From JAPXSY01 sp034003585 (GTDB lineage: Bacteria > Verrucomicrobiota > Kiritimatiellia > RFP12 > UBA1067): DNA of 64,000 nucleotides. This document shows, in pieces, positions 23,921 through 33,118 of this stretch. The notes below the pieces were generated by a model that saw only the letters and a list, made by a program, of their open reading frames with translations, was not told where the DNA came from and did no database searches. The stretch covers positions 1 to 64,000 of the forward strand of contig JAVEYH010000005.1 of assembly GCA_034003585.1 (NCBI GenBank), read 5' to 3'. Numbering within the stretch: position 1 is the stretch's first letter; every line of letters begins with the position of its first letter. The translations under genes were made by a program, and so were the position numbers.

Positions 23921-26367
23921 CACTGGTCCTCCCCGGCCGCAACACCCGCGGCCAGCACGTCCCCCGTGTACGGCCCCGTAAACTCCAGCACGCGCACATC
24001 GCCCGCCTCCAGGTCAAAGTCCGCGCGTTTCCCGGTCCAAACGACCTCCCCGCCCCGCACCAGATCCCGGCAGGCGGCCGGCTGCGCGAGCGCGGTCAGG
24101 GAGACGACCGCCTTCCGCGGCGCCTCCGCGAGATTGTAGACGGTCAGGTAACAGAGGCCCGGCTGCCAGCCGAAACGCTCCACGATGACGTCCGGCATGT
24201 CCGATACCGCGCCGGTCACCGGTTCCCAGCCCGCTTCGGCGACCAGGCGGCAGAGCGGCACGTACTTTTTGAAAAGCGGGCGGTCGCGGTTGTACAGCTC
24301 GGGGCGTTTGAAATAGTGGCCGGTCGAGGCGTCCGCGCTGAAGAATCCAGGGAACATGCCGTAGGCCAGCGCCCGTTTCATGAACTTCTCTGTGGCCTCG
24401 TGCGAAAACCGGGAGAAGTCGCTGTTCATCAGAAAACAGTAGGGCTTGCCCTTGCACAGCGCGCGCCGGTAGAGCAGCTCCTCGTCGGCCATGGGCCGCC
24501 AGACGCCTTTGCGGTTCCAGTCGGTCTCGGTGCCCATCACATCCAGCAGCGGGGCCAGCCAGAACCAGTGGATCGGCGTGCTGTTGGCCATCATGAACCG
24601 GCCGCGCGCGCGCATCTCCCGCTCCAGCGCCCGCACATACTCGAACCCGATCATCCCCTTGTACATCCCCACGCGGCGCGACCCGAGCGCATAGCAGAGC
24701 GGGCGTTCCGACCCCGCGAAATGGGCGCGCCGGAAATTCATCACCTCGGTGACATACGCCTCGGCCGAGTCGATGTACTCGCCGTCGCAATCCGCCTTGC
24801 GCGGGGCGCCGTACGTCCGTTCGACATAGGCGGCGCTCCACTTGTTCGAGAAATCCGTGACCGCTCCCGGCACGCCCGGCGCGGAGTTGATGCTCCACAC
24901 CACGCCGTTACACCAGGGCGTGTCCAGCACCCGCCCGGGTCTCCGGCCGCGTTCATCCTCGAACGCGCTGCTCTCCCACGCCCGCGCCGCCGCGTTCCCC
25001 GCTGCGGCCAGCCGTTCGGCCTCCTCCTTTCCGCGCGCGAGCGTGCGCGGCCCCTCGCCTTTCAGGGCCATCCACCACGTCATCGGCTCGGTGTAGCGGA
25101 ACGTCAGGATGTCCCGCGCGTCGTCCCAGGCGGTCTCACCGGTCCCCTCTTTGAACCGGAAGCCGAAGTCTTGCCACCCCTCCACCCTGCTGATGGGCGC
25201 GAAGGGCATCCAGACCCCCTGACGCCGGATGCGCGTCACAAACGCGTCGGGATAGAGTTCGTAATAGCGCGCCAGCGCGCCGCGGAACCCTTCGGCCGCC
25301 TTGAAATCGAAAACGCAGAACCGGAAATCCGCCGTGCGTTTCTCCGGGGCGAACCCGATGTCGCACGCCAGGTACAGCTCGCGCGTCTGCGGCTGGCAGC
25401 CGATCCGGAAAAACAGCGGCGTCGCGGGATCGAGCCCGATGGCGCAGCCTTTATCCGCCGCGGCCACCGCACCGAAGGGATAGCGCGAAAGCCGGCCGTT
25501 GGCGCCCAGAGGCGCGTTCGCGGTGTTCAGGACCTCCGTCCGCGTGCGGTCCAGCGCGATCTCGCGGCGCGGATGGTGGAACCACGTCAGGCTGCCGTCC
25601 GGTTGCGGCAGGGTGTAGACCAGCGTCAGCGCGCGGTCGCGGCCGGTCTGCTCTTCGAGGCGCACCTCATAAAACGTCACGCCCGGGGCGCGGCGCTCGC
25701 GCGCGTCGAGCCGCACGCCGAGCGCTTCGCGCCCGATGGCGACGAACCCCGATTCGCGCGCCACATCGCGCAGCAGAAAGCCGCGCTGCGGCGGCGCGAG
25801 GGGCTCGCTCGCCGCGCCGTCGAAGCGCGTCACCTTTTCGGCGCGCAGCGTCCCGACGCGCGCGTCGCGGAACCGCACGCGGCCCGCGCGGTTGCGGAAC
25901 AGCAGATAGTAGCTGATGCGGCGGATCGGTTTTTCGGGTGTGATCACCACCTCGCGCCGCTGCCAGCCCGCCTCCGGATCGGGTTCGAACGGCACGGCCT
26001 GCCCCCAGAGCGTAGTGCCGTCCGCATAGGTCAGGTCCAGATAAAGGGAGAAATCACTGTTGGCCGCACCGTCCACCTGTTCCGCCCGGGCCTGGGCCGA
26101 GGCCATCACCGGCGCGGGGCGGGTCTGATTCAGCACCACGCCCCAGAGGACGCCGCGCCGCGCCGCGGCATCCGCACCATTGTCGCACACCCACTCGTCT
26201 CCGTCCCGCGTAAAGCCCTTCTCGTACGCAACCGCACGCTCGGCAGCCAAAGGCTGCAGCGCCGGATCCTGGCCGTCGAGAACACGCTTCATGAGCGTTC
26301 CGTCCGCCGCGCCCCACGCCACCCCGGCCAGCAGGCCCACAATCCCCGTCATTCCGACAACGCACAT
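23920..26367 (-). CDS. Secreted hydrolase-like protein of unrecognised family
   Basis: 815 residues with signal peptide MCVVGMTGIVGLLAGVAWGA. The middle is beta-rich (YLDLTYADGTTLWG; ISYYLLFRNRAGRVRF). The second half reads like a TIM-barrel glycoside hydrolase: PWCNGVVWSINSAP, ADCDGEYIDSAEAYVTEVMNFRRAHF, RFMMANSTPIHWFWLAPLLDVMGTETDW and FPGFFSADASTGHYFKRPE, followed by a C-terminal beta domain. Acidic residues in DCDGEYIDSAE and MGTETDW are plausible catalytic positions, but I cannot assign a GH family. It has no LamG domain. An AAGGGGGG site precedes the ATG at 26367. Coupling to the regulator gene supports a role in the same carbohydrate system. The upstream region is interrupted by the gap. 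Confidence 0.65.
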   Translation of the reverse strand: MCVVGMTGIVGLLAGVAWGAADGTLMKRVLDGQDPALQPLAAERAVAYEKGFTRDGDEWVCDNGADAAARRGVLWGVVLNQTRPAPVMASAQARAEQVDGAANSDFSLYLDLTYADGTTLWGQAVPFEPDPEAGWQRREVVITPEKPIRRISYYLLFRNRAGRVRFRDARVGTLRAEKVTRFDGAASEPLAPPQRGFLLRDVARESGFVAIGREALGVRLDARERRAPGVTFYEVRLEEQTGRDRALTLVYTLPQPDGSLTWFHHPRREIALDRTRTEVLNTANAPLGANGRLSRYPFGAVAAADKGCAIGLDPATPLFFRIGCQPQTRELYLACDIGFAPEKRTADFRFCVFDFKAAEGFRGALARYYELYPDAFVTRIRRQGVWMPFAPISRVEGWQDFGFRFKEGTGETAWDDARDILTFRYTEPMTWWMALKGEGPRTLARGKEEAERLAAAGNAAARAWESSAFEDERGRRPGRVLDTPWCNGVVWSINSAPGVPGAVTDFSNKWSAAYVERTYGAPRKADCDGEYIDSAEAYVTEVMNFRRAHFAGSERPLCYALGSRRVGMYKGMIGFEYVRALEREMRARGRFMMANSTPIHWFWLAPLLDVMGTETDWNRKGVWRPMADEELLYRRALCKGKPYCFLMNSDFSRFSHEATEKFMKRALAYGMFPGFFSADASTGHYFKRPELYNRDRPLFKKYVPLCRLVAEAGWEPVTGAVSDMPDVIVERFGWQPGLCYLTVYNLAEAPRKAVVSLTALAQPAACRDLVRGGEVVWTGKRADFDLEAGDVRVLEFTGPYTGDVLAAGVAAGEDQ

Positions 26368-26498
26368 ACGCCCCCCTTGTCCGCCGCCCTCCGGGAAAAA
26401 CCCGTTCCGGACGGGATCGCAACCCCGGGACCGCCCCTCCACGAACCATACGGACAGCGTACCCCTGCCGCGCCTGCTTGTCCAACCGAAAGGCGTCC

Positions 26499-26598
26499 NN
26501 NNNNNNNNNNNNNNNNNNNNNNNNNNNNNNNNNNNNNNNNNNNNNNNNNNNNNNNNNNNNNNNNNNNNNNNNNNNNNNNNNNNNNNNNNNNNNNNNNN
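26499..26598. other. Scaffold gap (100 N)
   Basis: Exactly 100 unknown bases, the conventional size for a gap of unknown length. It removes the divergent promoter region of the hydrolase-like gene and the 5' end of msrBA. Order and orientation of the two sides depend on scaffolding. Confidence 0.99.
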
Positions 26599-27531
26599 CT
26601 GCATGTCATCGTTCTCACAATCTGGTGTTGCGCCGGAACCGGCGCGGCGCGAGCGGAGGGGCTTATGAAACCCGTATGGCGCGAGCTGACCGCGGAGGAG
26701 ACGCGGATTCTGGTGAACCGGGGCACGGAGGCCCCGTTCAGCGGACGCTTCACGCGCCACGCCGAGAAGGGGGTTTACACCTGCCGCCGCTGCGGCGCGG
26801 CCCTCTACCGCGCGGAGGATAAGTTCGACGCGGGTTGCGGCTGGCCCGCCTTTGACGACGCGGTGCCCGGCGCGATCACGCGCCTGCCGGATGCCGACGG
26901 GCGCCGCACCGAGATCCGCTGTTTTGTCTGCGGCGGCCACCTCGGCCATGTCTTCACGGGCGAGCGGCTCACCGCGCGCGATGTTCGCCACTGCGTCAAC
27001 TCGCTCTCCATGGATTTCGTGGCGGACGCGCAACTCGGCGGCGCGTTCGAGCGGGCGGTTTTCGCGGGCGGCTGCTTCTGGGGGGTCGAGTATTACCTGC
27101 AGCAGGCGCGCGGCGTGATCCGCGCGGTCAGCGGGTACACCGGCGGCCGGACCGAACGCCCCACCTACCGGCAGGTCTGCGCCGGCGACACGGGCCACGC
27201 CGAGGCGGTGGAGGTGCTCTACGACCCGCGGCAGACCGATTACGAGACGCTCGCCCGGCTCTTTTTCGAGATCCATGATCCGACCCAGACCGACCGCCAG
27301 GGTCCGGACCTCGGCGAGCAGTACCGCTCCGCGGTGTTCGTCCTGAATCCCGGACAGCGGGCCATCGCGGAGCGGCTCATCGCCCGACTCCGCGCCAAGG
27401 GATTCGAGGTCGTCACGCGCGTCGAGCCGGCCGCGCGCTTCTGGCCCGCCGAGTCCGGCCATCAGGACTACTATTTCGTGAAAGGCTCTGTGCCGTACTG
27501 CCACCGGCCCGTCAACCGTTTCGGCGAATGA
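26599..27531 (+). CDS. msrBA: Peptide methionine sulfoxide reductase MsrB-MsrA fusion, 5' end in gap
   Basis: Reduces both R- and S-methionine sulfoxide in oxidised proteins. The MsrB part comes first: CRRCGAALYRAEDKFDAGCGWPAF, the second zinc pair CFVCGGHLGHVF, and RHCVNSLSMDF with the catalytic Cys. MsrA follows: VFAGGCFWGVEYYLQ with the catalytic Cys, GYTGG, GHAEAVEVLYDP and GHQDYYF. The frame is open back into the gap, and its first codons (LHVIVLTIWCCAGTGAARA) look like the core and cleavage site of a signal peptide, so the protein is probably exported and starts within the gap. The internal ATG at 26665, with GGAGG upstream, would give a cytosolic form starting MKPVWRELT. Both readings are possible. 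Confidence 0.9.
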   Translation: MHVIVLTIWCCAGTGAARAEGLMKPVWRELTAEETRILVNRGTEAPFSGRFTRHAEKGVYTCRRCGAALYRAEDKFDAGCGWPAFDDAVPGAITRLPDADGRRTEIRCFVCGGHLGHVFTGERLTARDVRHCVNSLSMDFVADAQLGGAFERAVFAGGCFWGVEYYLQQARGVIRAVSGYTGGRTERPTYRQVCAGDTGHAEAVEVLYDPRQTDYETLARLFFEIHDPTQTDRQGPDLGEQYRSAVFVLNPGQRAIAERLIARLRAKGFEVVTRVEPAARFWPAESGHQDYYFVKGSVPYCHRPVNRFGE

Positions 27532-27583
27532 GCTTCCGGCGGCGGCCCGGGCGCACAACCGTTTTCCTCCGCCGCAATTGTCC

Positions 27584-27612
27584 TTGCCGGCCGCGCGCGG
27601 AACCCGTATGAT
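27584..27612 (+). promoter_or_regulatory. Putative promoter of the TRAP transporter operon
   Basis: TTGCCG (27584-27589), 17-base spacer, TATGAT (27607-27612). The dctP ATG is at 27648 with GGGAGGG upstream. Confidence 0.5.
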
Positions 27613-27647
27613 ATGCTTCTCTTTACAGAAACACCGGGAGGGCGGCC

Positions 27648-28673
27648 ATGGGGCAACGGAACGGATGGATGCAAACAGGCGTGTGCGCGCTGGCGCTCGC
27701 CTTCTGCGGATGCGGGCCGCAAGCGGCCGCGCCGGATGCGGGGGATGCCGTCATCACGCTGAACTATGCGAATTTCCCGCCGGCCTCGACCTTCCCGTGC
27801 GTGCAGATGGAGCGGTGGAAGGCCGAGGTGGAGAAACGCACGGGAGGCAGGGTGAAAATCAACACCTATCCCGGAGGCACGCTGCTCGGGGCCAAGGATA
27901 TTTTTGACGGCGTGATCGCGGGCACGGCGGACATCGGCAATTTCGCGATGAGCTATCAGCCGGGCCGTTTTCCCGTTTCGGAAGCCATGGACCTGCCGCA
28001 TTTTTTCGCCGACGCGAAAACGGCGAGCCGGCTGCTGGCGGACCTGATCGCGCGCTTCCGGCCGGCGGAGTTCGACCGGGTCAAGGTGCTGACGGGGTTC
28101 ACCTGTCCGCCCGCGGTGGTGATGAGCAGCCGCGAGATCCGGACCCTGGCCGACCTGAAGAACCTGCCGCTGCGTTCGTCCGGCACAGGCGCGGAGGTGA
28201 TGCGGCGTTTGGGTGCCTCGCCGGTCGCCATGCCGCAGTCGGATGTGCCGGACGCCTTGCAGAAAGGCGTGGTCCGGGGCAACGTCTCCTCCGCGGAAGT
28301 GCTCCAGGACATGCATTACGCGGCATACTGCCCGTATGTGTTCAAGACGGACCTGTGCGTGATCAGTTTCGCCGTGGTGATGAACAAGGCCAAGTATGAC
28401 GCCCTGCCTGAAGAGGTCAGGCAGGTTCTGGACGGGCTGTACCGCGAACAGGCGGAGTGGACCGGTGCGTATGTGGACGACCACGCGCGGAAGGCGCTCG
28501 ACTGGTCCCGCGAGCGGCATCAGTTGAAAGTGAACGAGCCCTCTGCCGCAGATCGCGCGGTGCTGCGCGCGACCGCGCAGCCGCTCATCGACGAGTATGT
28601 CGCGCGGGTCACGGCAAAAGGCATAGACGGGAAGGCGGTCATCGCGTTCATCAAGGAAAAGCTGCCGAGGTAA
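27648..28673 (+). CDS. dctP: TRAP transporter substrate-binding protein DctP
   Basis: 341 residues, probably a lipoprotein (MGQRNGWMQTGVCALALAF then CGC, lipobox-like). The DctP fold is indicated by LNYANFPPASTFPCVQMERWKAEVEKRTGGRVKINTYPGGTLLGAKDIFDGVIAGTADIG, with the ligand-anchoring Arg region NLPLRSSGTGAEVMRRLGASPVAMPQSD and the SSAEVLQDMHYA segment. It captures an organic acid in the periplasm for the DctQM permease encoded next. The ligand is not readable from sequence; it could be a sugar acid given the neighbourhood. Confidence 0.92.
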   Translation: MGQRNGWMQTGVCALALAFCGCGPQAAAPDAGDAVITLNYANFPPASTFPCVQMERWKAEVEKRTGGRVKINTYPGGTLLGAKDIFDGVIAGTADIGNFAMSYQPGRFPVSEAMDLPHFFADAKTASRLLADLIARFRPAEFDRVKVLTGFTCPPAVVMSSREIRTLADLKNLPLRSSGTGAEVMRRLGASPVAMPQSDVPDALQKGVVRGNVSSAEVLQDMHYAAYCPYVFKTDLCVISFAVVMNKAKYDALPEEVRQVLDGLYREQAEWTGAYVDDHARKALDWSRERHQLKVNEPSAADRAVLRATAQPLIDEYVARVTAKGIDGKAVIAFIKEKLPR

Positions 28674-28691
28674 AAGCGCCGACACCCGTCA

Positions 28692-28745
28692 GGTAGGGAC
28701 GCCTCCCCGAGGCGTCCGCGGACGGTTCGGGGAACCGTCCCTACC
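28692..28745. repeat. REP-like inverted hairpin pair between dctP and dctQ
   Basis: GGTAG then GGACGCCTC-CCC-GAGGCGTCC (28697-28717), a GC spacer, then GGACGGTTC-GGG-GAACCGTCC (28720-28740) and CTACC. The two hairpins are mirror-oriented, with different arm bases that still pair. The position inside an operon suggests a role in differential message stability. Confidence 0.8.
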
Positions 28746-28777
28746 ACAACACTTGATTCCACGGTTCGAGATTCACG

Positions 28778-29335
28778 ATGTTACGTAAACTGATCCAAGC
28801 CGAGAAGAAATTATGCGTCGCCGCGCTGGCGGTCGCGGGGGCGCTGCTGGTGGTTTTGGTGGCGCTTTCCGGTCTCAATGTGGCCTGCCGGCTGGCGGGG
28901 CGTCCGCTCAGCGCGAGCTATGAGCTGTCGGGGTTCTTCGGCGCGTTGCTCGCGGCATTGGCGCTGGCCGACACGCAACGCAAGCGCGGTCATGTGGAGC
29001 TGGATTTGTTCACGCGGAACTACCCGGCTTCGGTCCGGCGGTGGGCGGGGACCTTCAATGTGCTGGCCGGCGCGGCGCTGATGGCCCTGCTCGGGTGCCA
29101 GATGATCTGCCGCGCGCGCGCCCTGCTGGCCGCGGGCGAGGTCTCGGAGACGCTGAACCTGCCTTACCCCTGGCTGATGTTCGGCGCGGCGTCCGGTCTG
29201 TTTCTGCTGACCGCCTCGTTTCTCACCGACGCGGTGCTGCTGATCTCCGGTGCGGGCGGCAAGGACGCGGTGGAACGCGAACGGAGCGAACGCATGAATC
29301 CCGTTTGCGATGAGCTGCCCGGCCCCAACCCCTAA
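28778..29335 (+). CDS. dctQ: TRAP transporter small permease DctQ
   Basis: 185 residues with four membrane helices (about 15-38, 48-66, 86-108, 132-155), the usual DctQ topology. The typical ELSGFFGALLAALALADTQRKRGHVELDLF segment contains the conserved basic/His-Val-Asp pattern of the family. It forms a membrane complex with DctM, encoded 23 bases downstream. The C-terminal ~25 residues are charged and cytoplasmic. Confidence 0.92.
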   Translation: MLRKLIQAEKKLCVAALAVAGALLVVLVALSGLNVACRLAGRPLSASYELSGFFGALLAALALADTQRKRGHVELDLFTRNYPASVRRWAGTFNVLAGAALMALLGCQMICRARALLAAGEVSETLNLPYPWLMFGAASGLFLLTASFLTDAVLLISGAGGKDAVERERSERMNPVCDELPGPNP

Positions 29336-29358
29336 CCCCGAACGGTTCCCCCTTTTCC

Positions 29359-30678
29359 ATGTCTCCCCTCCTCATCGGCTATCTCGGAATCGGTGTGATG
29401 CTCCTGCTGATCCTGTTTGCGGGCATGTCGCCCGGATTGGCCATGCTGCTGGCCGGGTTCGGCGGCCTGCTGGCCCTCAATCCGCCTGCGGACCTCCACG
29501 CCCTGCTGAACGGGACCGTCGGCGCTGAAGTCTGGAGCTGCTTCACGAATTACGGGTTCACCGTCATCCCCCTGTTCGTCCTGTTGGGCGAAGTGATTTT
29601 CCATGCCGGGTACAGTGACCGGCTCTTCCGTTCGGCCCGGGCCTGGTTCGGCCACCGGCGCGGCGGGCTGGCGGTGACCACGATCCTGGCCTGCGCGGGC
29701 TTCTCCTCCATCTGCGGGTCGAACACCGCCACTGCCGCCACCATGAGCGCGGTGGCGCTCAAGCCGATGGCGCGTCAGCGGTACCACCCCGAAGTGAAAT
29801 GCGGCAGCATCGCGGCCGGCTCCACCCTGGGCGCGATGATCCCGCCCAGCATCGTGCTGGTCGTCTATGGCCTGTACACCGGGCAGAGCATCGGCAAACT
29901 GTTCGCCGGCAGTCTGCTGCCGGGCCTCACCCTGACGCTGGCGTTCGTGCTGACCGTGCGGGTGATGATCTGGCGGCATCCCGACTGGGCTCCGGCCGGA
30001 CCGCGCTGCTCGCTCCGGCGCCGTCTCGCGACCCTGCCGCAGGTGGTGGAGGTCGCGGTGCTCTTCGCCCTGATCATGGCGGCCATGTTCTCCGGCCTGG
30101 TCACCCCCACCGAAGCCGCCGGTCTCGGCGCGTTCATCGGCATCACCGGATGCTGGGCGCGCGGGCGGCTGGACCGGGCCGGATTGGTGAAGGCCCTGAC
30201 CGCGACCCTGCGGATCACGGCGATGGTGTTTCTGATTCTGGCGGGCGCCACGGTGTTCGGACGGTTTCTGGTGCTCACACGCCTGCCGTTCGAACTGACC
30301 GCCTGGGTGACGCGGATGCAGGTGCCCTCCGCCGTGATCCTGCTGTTGATGATGGGCTGTTATCTGATCGGCGGCTGCCTCATGGACGCGCTGGCCTTCC
30401 TGCTGCTCTCCCTGCCGCTTTTCGAGCCGTTGGTGACGCGCATGGGGTATGATCCGATCTGGTTCGGGCAGGTGGTGTGCCTGGTGACGACGCTGGGCGC
30501 GATCACCCCGCCGGTGGGCGTTTCCTGTTTCGTGGTGGCGGGAATGACGCCGGACGCCGACGCGGCCCAGGTGTTCCGCGGGGCCATGCGGTTTCTGCCG
30601 GCCTATGTTCTCGTCTACCTGCTGCTCAGCCTCTTCCCGCACACGATGGTCGGCTGGCTCGCCGGGCTGGTCCGGTAA
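29359..30678 (+). CDS. dctM: TRAP transporter large permease DctM
   Basis: 439 residues, about twelve membrane segments, the sodium-driven transport subunit. Family signatures include FAGMSPGLAMLLAGFGGLL, FVLLGEVIFHAGYSDRLFRSARAWFGHRRGGLAVTTI, CGSNTATAATMSAVALKPM, GTLGAMIPPSIVLVVYGL-like STLGAMIPPSIVLVVYGLYTG and, near the end, GAITPPVGVSCFVV. Completes the DctPQM set. Confidence 0.95.
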   Translation: MSPLLIGYLGIGVMLLLILFAGMSPGLAMLLAGFGGLLALNPPADLHALLNGTVGAEVWSCFTNYGFTVIPLFVLLGEVIFHAGYSDRLFRSARAWFGHRRGGLAVTTILACAGFSSICGSNTATAATMSAVALKPMARQRYHPEVKCGSIAAGSTLGAMIPPSIVLVVYGLYTGQSIGKLFAGSLLPGLTLTLAFVLTVRVMIWRHPDWAPAGPRCSLRRRLATLPQVVEVAVLFALIMAAMFSGLVTPTEAAGLGAFIGITGCWARGRLDRAGLVKALTATLRITAMVFLILAGATVFGRFLVLTRLPFELTAWVTRMQVPSAVILLLMMGCYLIGGCLMDALAFLLLSLPLFEPLVTRMGYDPIWFGQVVCLVTTLGAITPPVGVSCFVVAGMTPDADAAQVFRGAMRFLPAYVLVYLLLSLFPHTMVGWLAGLVR

Positions 30679-30819
30679 GGACGTCAAAAACCGATTCCGT
30701 CGCGGAATACGGGGCGGGGTCGTCAGCAGGAACGGTCGGCCCTACCGGTAGCCCCGGCGGAACCCCGCAAAAACCCGCCTGCGGCCTGGCGCGGGCCAAA
30801 CGCCTGCGAGCCGCCGCCA

Positions 30820-33114
30820 CTACCGGGCGGGCGATGCGGCGGCGGCCGCATCGCGCATGGCCCACATGCGCCGGACCGCCGGATCGCCGGGCAGGCCGGC
30901 TTTCAGGATTTCGGTGCGGATCTCGATCTGCCGCGTCGGGGCTGCCAGCGTGTACTCCTCGTTCATGCGCAGCAGGGCGGTGCGTTGCCGCTTCAGCTCG
31001 GCCGCCAGCCACTCTTCCGGCGGCAGGTCTTTGATCTTCGCCTGCGCGGAAGCGGTTGCCAAACGCGCGGCGAGGCCGCCCGCGATGAGGGCCGTGCGGT
31101 CGGTGGCGGACCCGGCGCGCGCGGTCAGGCCGTTCACCAACTCGTCGCGCTGTTGCATCATGGCTTTCATCCGCGCGACTTGCGCGGCCAGCGCGTCGGC
31201 CATCAGCCACTGGTTGTCGGCCTGCGCCATGAACTGCAGAAACGTGTCCATCTTCTGCAGGGCCTCGCGCGTCTGGTTGATCAGCGGCAAGAAAGGCAGG
31301 TCCGCAAGCGCGGCGGGGTCGAGCGGTTCGGGCAACGCGCTGAGATAGGCGTAGAACGCCTCGATGCCCAACAGGCGGTCATACTCGCCGGCCGGCTGGG
31401 AGCGGCTGCGCTTGGGCAGGGGCAGGTTGACGGAATCGCAGGCCATCACCTTTTCCATCACCGCCGGGTCGCGCAGTGCCCGGAACCCCTCCAGCGAATC
31501 GCCCTCGCGGCCGATCCGTTTCTCGGCCTCCGTGAACAGGGCCTCGAGCTGATATCCCTTGAGTTTGAGGTTCGCGTGGATCTTCTCGATGTTCTGGCGC
31601 GCCAGGGAGACGCGCGGCTCGATGGCGCAGGCATCCACTGTCGGCAGGGCCAGATCGAGCGTCAGCGCCGGCTGGAACGCGAGGCGCCGCAGGGCGGCCG
31701 CGGCCTCGCCGAGTTTGACGTAGCTGTTGGCGAGGGCCTTCACCGGCGCGGCCAGGACTTGGGCCCGGCGCTTCAGGGCAGGTTCCTGACTCGTCCCCAG
31801 TTGTTCGAGCAGGCGCACCACCTCGTCGTACGGCGGTTGCGCCTCGCCCAGTTTGTTGAGGGCCGTTTCCATCTGCCGGCTCTCGGCCAGCAGGGAGGCT
31901 TGCCGGGTTCGCACGCGGCGCAGTTCCCCGGCGAGGCGCGTCAGATACGCGGGCGGTTCGGCGGCGGCCGGTTTCGCGTCAAGCGCGCGGTCGAGTGCGG
32001 TCTGATTGCTTTCCAGTTCGGCGAACACCAGATCCTCCCGTTTCAGCAGCGCGTCGGTCTGCAGAAAGGCGTCCAGCAGGGTTTTGGCGTGTGCCGCGGC
32101 GTCCTTGGCCTCGGCGGCCTGCGCGTTCCACTCCCAGACCTCGCGTTTGCTGGCCTGCAGCACGCCGAGCGTGCGCGACGCCCCGACCCACTCGCCGCGC
32201 TCCAGATCCTCCTGCGCGTTCTGCCAGAGCGCGCGCGTCCGCTTCCAGACGCCGATCAGCCGGCGCATCTCCTCGATCGCCACCTGGTGGCGCGACGCGT
32301 GGCGCGCGTTGACCGCCTGCTCCACCTCGCGCGCCGCCTGATCGAACTCCTCTTTGGCGGCCAGCCGGCGCGCCGCCTTGACGAACGCCTCGGCCGACGG
32401 TTTGAGCCGTTGGTACGTCTGGTAGGCGCCCAGGCCCGCCAGCAGGGTGACGAGCAGAATGCCCAACCGCAGCCAGGTCTGTTTGTTGGAGTGTTTGACC
32501 GCCCCGTCGCGGAACTCGAGCTCGAAATGGGAGCAGGCGATGCAGTCCCCGTCTTTGAGCAGCCGCTCTTTGTCGTCGCGCAACGGCATGCCGTTGACCG
32601 ACGTGCCGTTTTTGCTGCCCAGATCCCGGATCCAGCAACTGCCGTCCTCCTTGACCAGAATCTCGGCGTGGCGCCGCGAGACCAGCATGTCCAGAAAGAC
32701 CAGCGAGGAGGAGGGGTCCGACCCGATCGTGAAGACCGGCGGCGTGAGCGGTTTCTTCTGGCCGCGCGTCTTGCCGGAGAGCACCACCACCTCCGAGAGG
32801 TTGCGGCCGGTCCCGCCCCGGTCGGCCTCCGCGCAGAGCACGCAATTGCCGATACTGATCTTGTCGCCGATCGCCAGCTTGCGCTTGTCGATCTTTTTGC
32901 CGTTGTGAAAGGTTCCGTTGGTGCTTTCGAGATCCTTGAGCCAGACCGCTTTGCCTTTCTTGAACAACGCCGCGTGGCGCGAGCTGGCGACCCCGTCCTC
33001 TTTCGGGATCGGCCACTCGCAGGCGTGGCTCCGGCCGATCGTCAGTTCGCCGGTCAGCGCATCCGAACCGGTCTCGTGGATGATGCGTCCGTTGTGTTCC
33101 AGTCGGATCAGCAT
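30820..33114 (-). CDS. Double-FHA, single-pass membrane protein of the Tad locus
   Basis: 764 residues. Two forkhead-associated domains, ~1-100 and ~105-205, each keep the phosphothreonine-binding pattern (GRSHACEWPI ... SSRHAALF ... DLESTNGTFHNG; GSDPSSSLVF ... VSRRHAEI ... DLGSKNGTSVNG). A membrane helix follows at ~213-233 (LRLGILLVTLLAGLGAYQTY), then ~520 residues of helical, Ala/Leu/Glu-rich repeats. The layout (FHA in the cytoplasm, helix, long extracytoplasmic part) recalls inner-membrane ring components such as chlamydial CdsD, without sequence identity that I can claim. It is the last gene of the Tad operon, four bases after the preceding FHA gene. Likely binds phosphorylated partners and links the secretion complex to Ser/Thr kinase signalling. 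Confidence 0.75.
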   Translation of the reverse strand: MLIRLEHNGRIIHETGSDALTGELTIGRSHACEWPIPKEDGVASSRHAALFKKGKAVWLKDLESTNGTFHNGKKIDKRKLAIGDKISIGNCVLCAEADRGGTGRNLSEVVVLSGKTRGQKKPLTPPVFTIGSDPSSSLVFLDMLVSRRHAEILVKEDGSCWIRDLGSKNGTSVNGMPLRDDKERLLKDGDCIACSHFELEFRDGAVKHSNKQTWLRLGILLVTLLAGLGAYQTYQRLKPSAEAFVKAARRLAAKEEFDQAAREVEQAVNARHASRHQVAIEEMRRLIGVWKRTRALWQNAQEDLERGEWVGASRTLGVLQASKREVWEWNAQAAEAKDAAAHAKTLLDAFLQTDALLKREDLVFAELESNQTALDRALDAKPAAAEPPAYLTRLAGELRRVRTRQASLLAESRQMETALNKLGEAQPPYDEVVRLLEQLGTSQEPALKRRAQVLAAPVKALANSYVKLGEAAAALRRLAFQPALTLDLALPTVDACAIEPRVSLARQNIEKIHANLKLKGYQLEALFTEAEKRIGREGDSLEGFRALRDPAVMEKVMACDSVNLPLPKRSRSQPAGEYDRLLGIEAFYAYLSALPEPLDPAALADLPFLPLINQTREALQKMDTFLQFMAQADNQWLMADALAAQVARMKAMMQQRDELVNGLTARAGSATDRTALIAGGLAARLATASAQAKIKDLPPEEWLAAELKRQRTALLRMNEEYTLAAPTRQIEIRTEILKAGLPGDPAVRRMWAMRDAAAAASPAR

Positions 33115-33118
33115 GGCG

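Noticed and set aside
24316..27531. Continuous plus-strand frame of about 1071 codons through the gap
   Set aside because: It is open only because the N run is read as unknown residues; the left part is antisense to the secreted hydrolase-like gene and only the MsrBA part is real.
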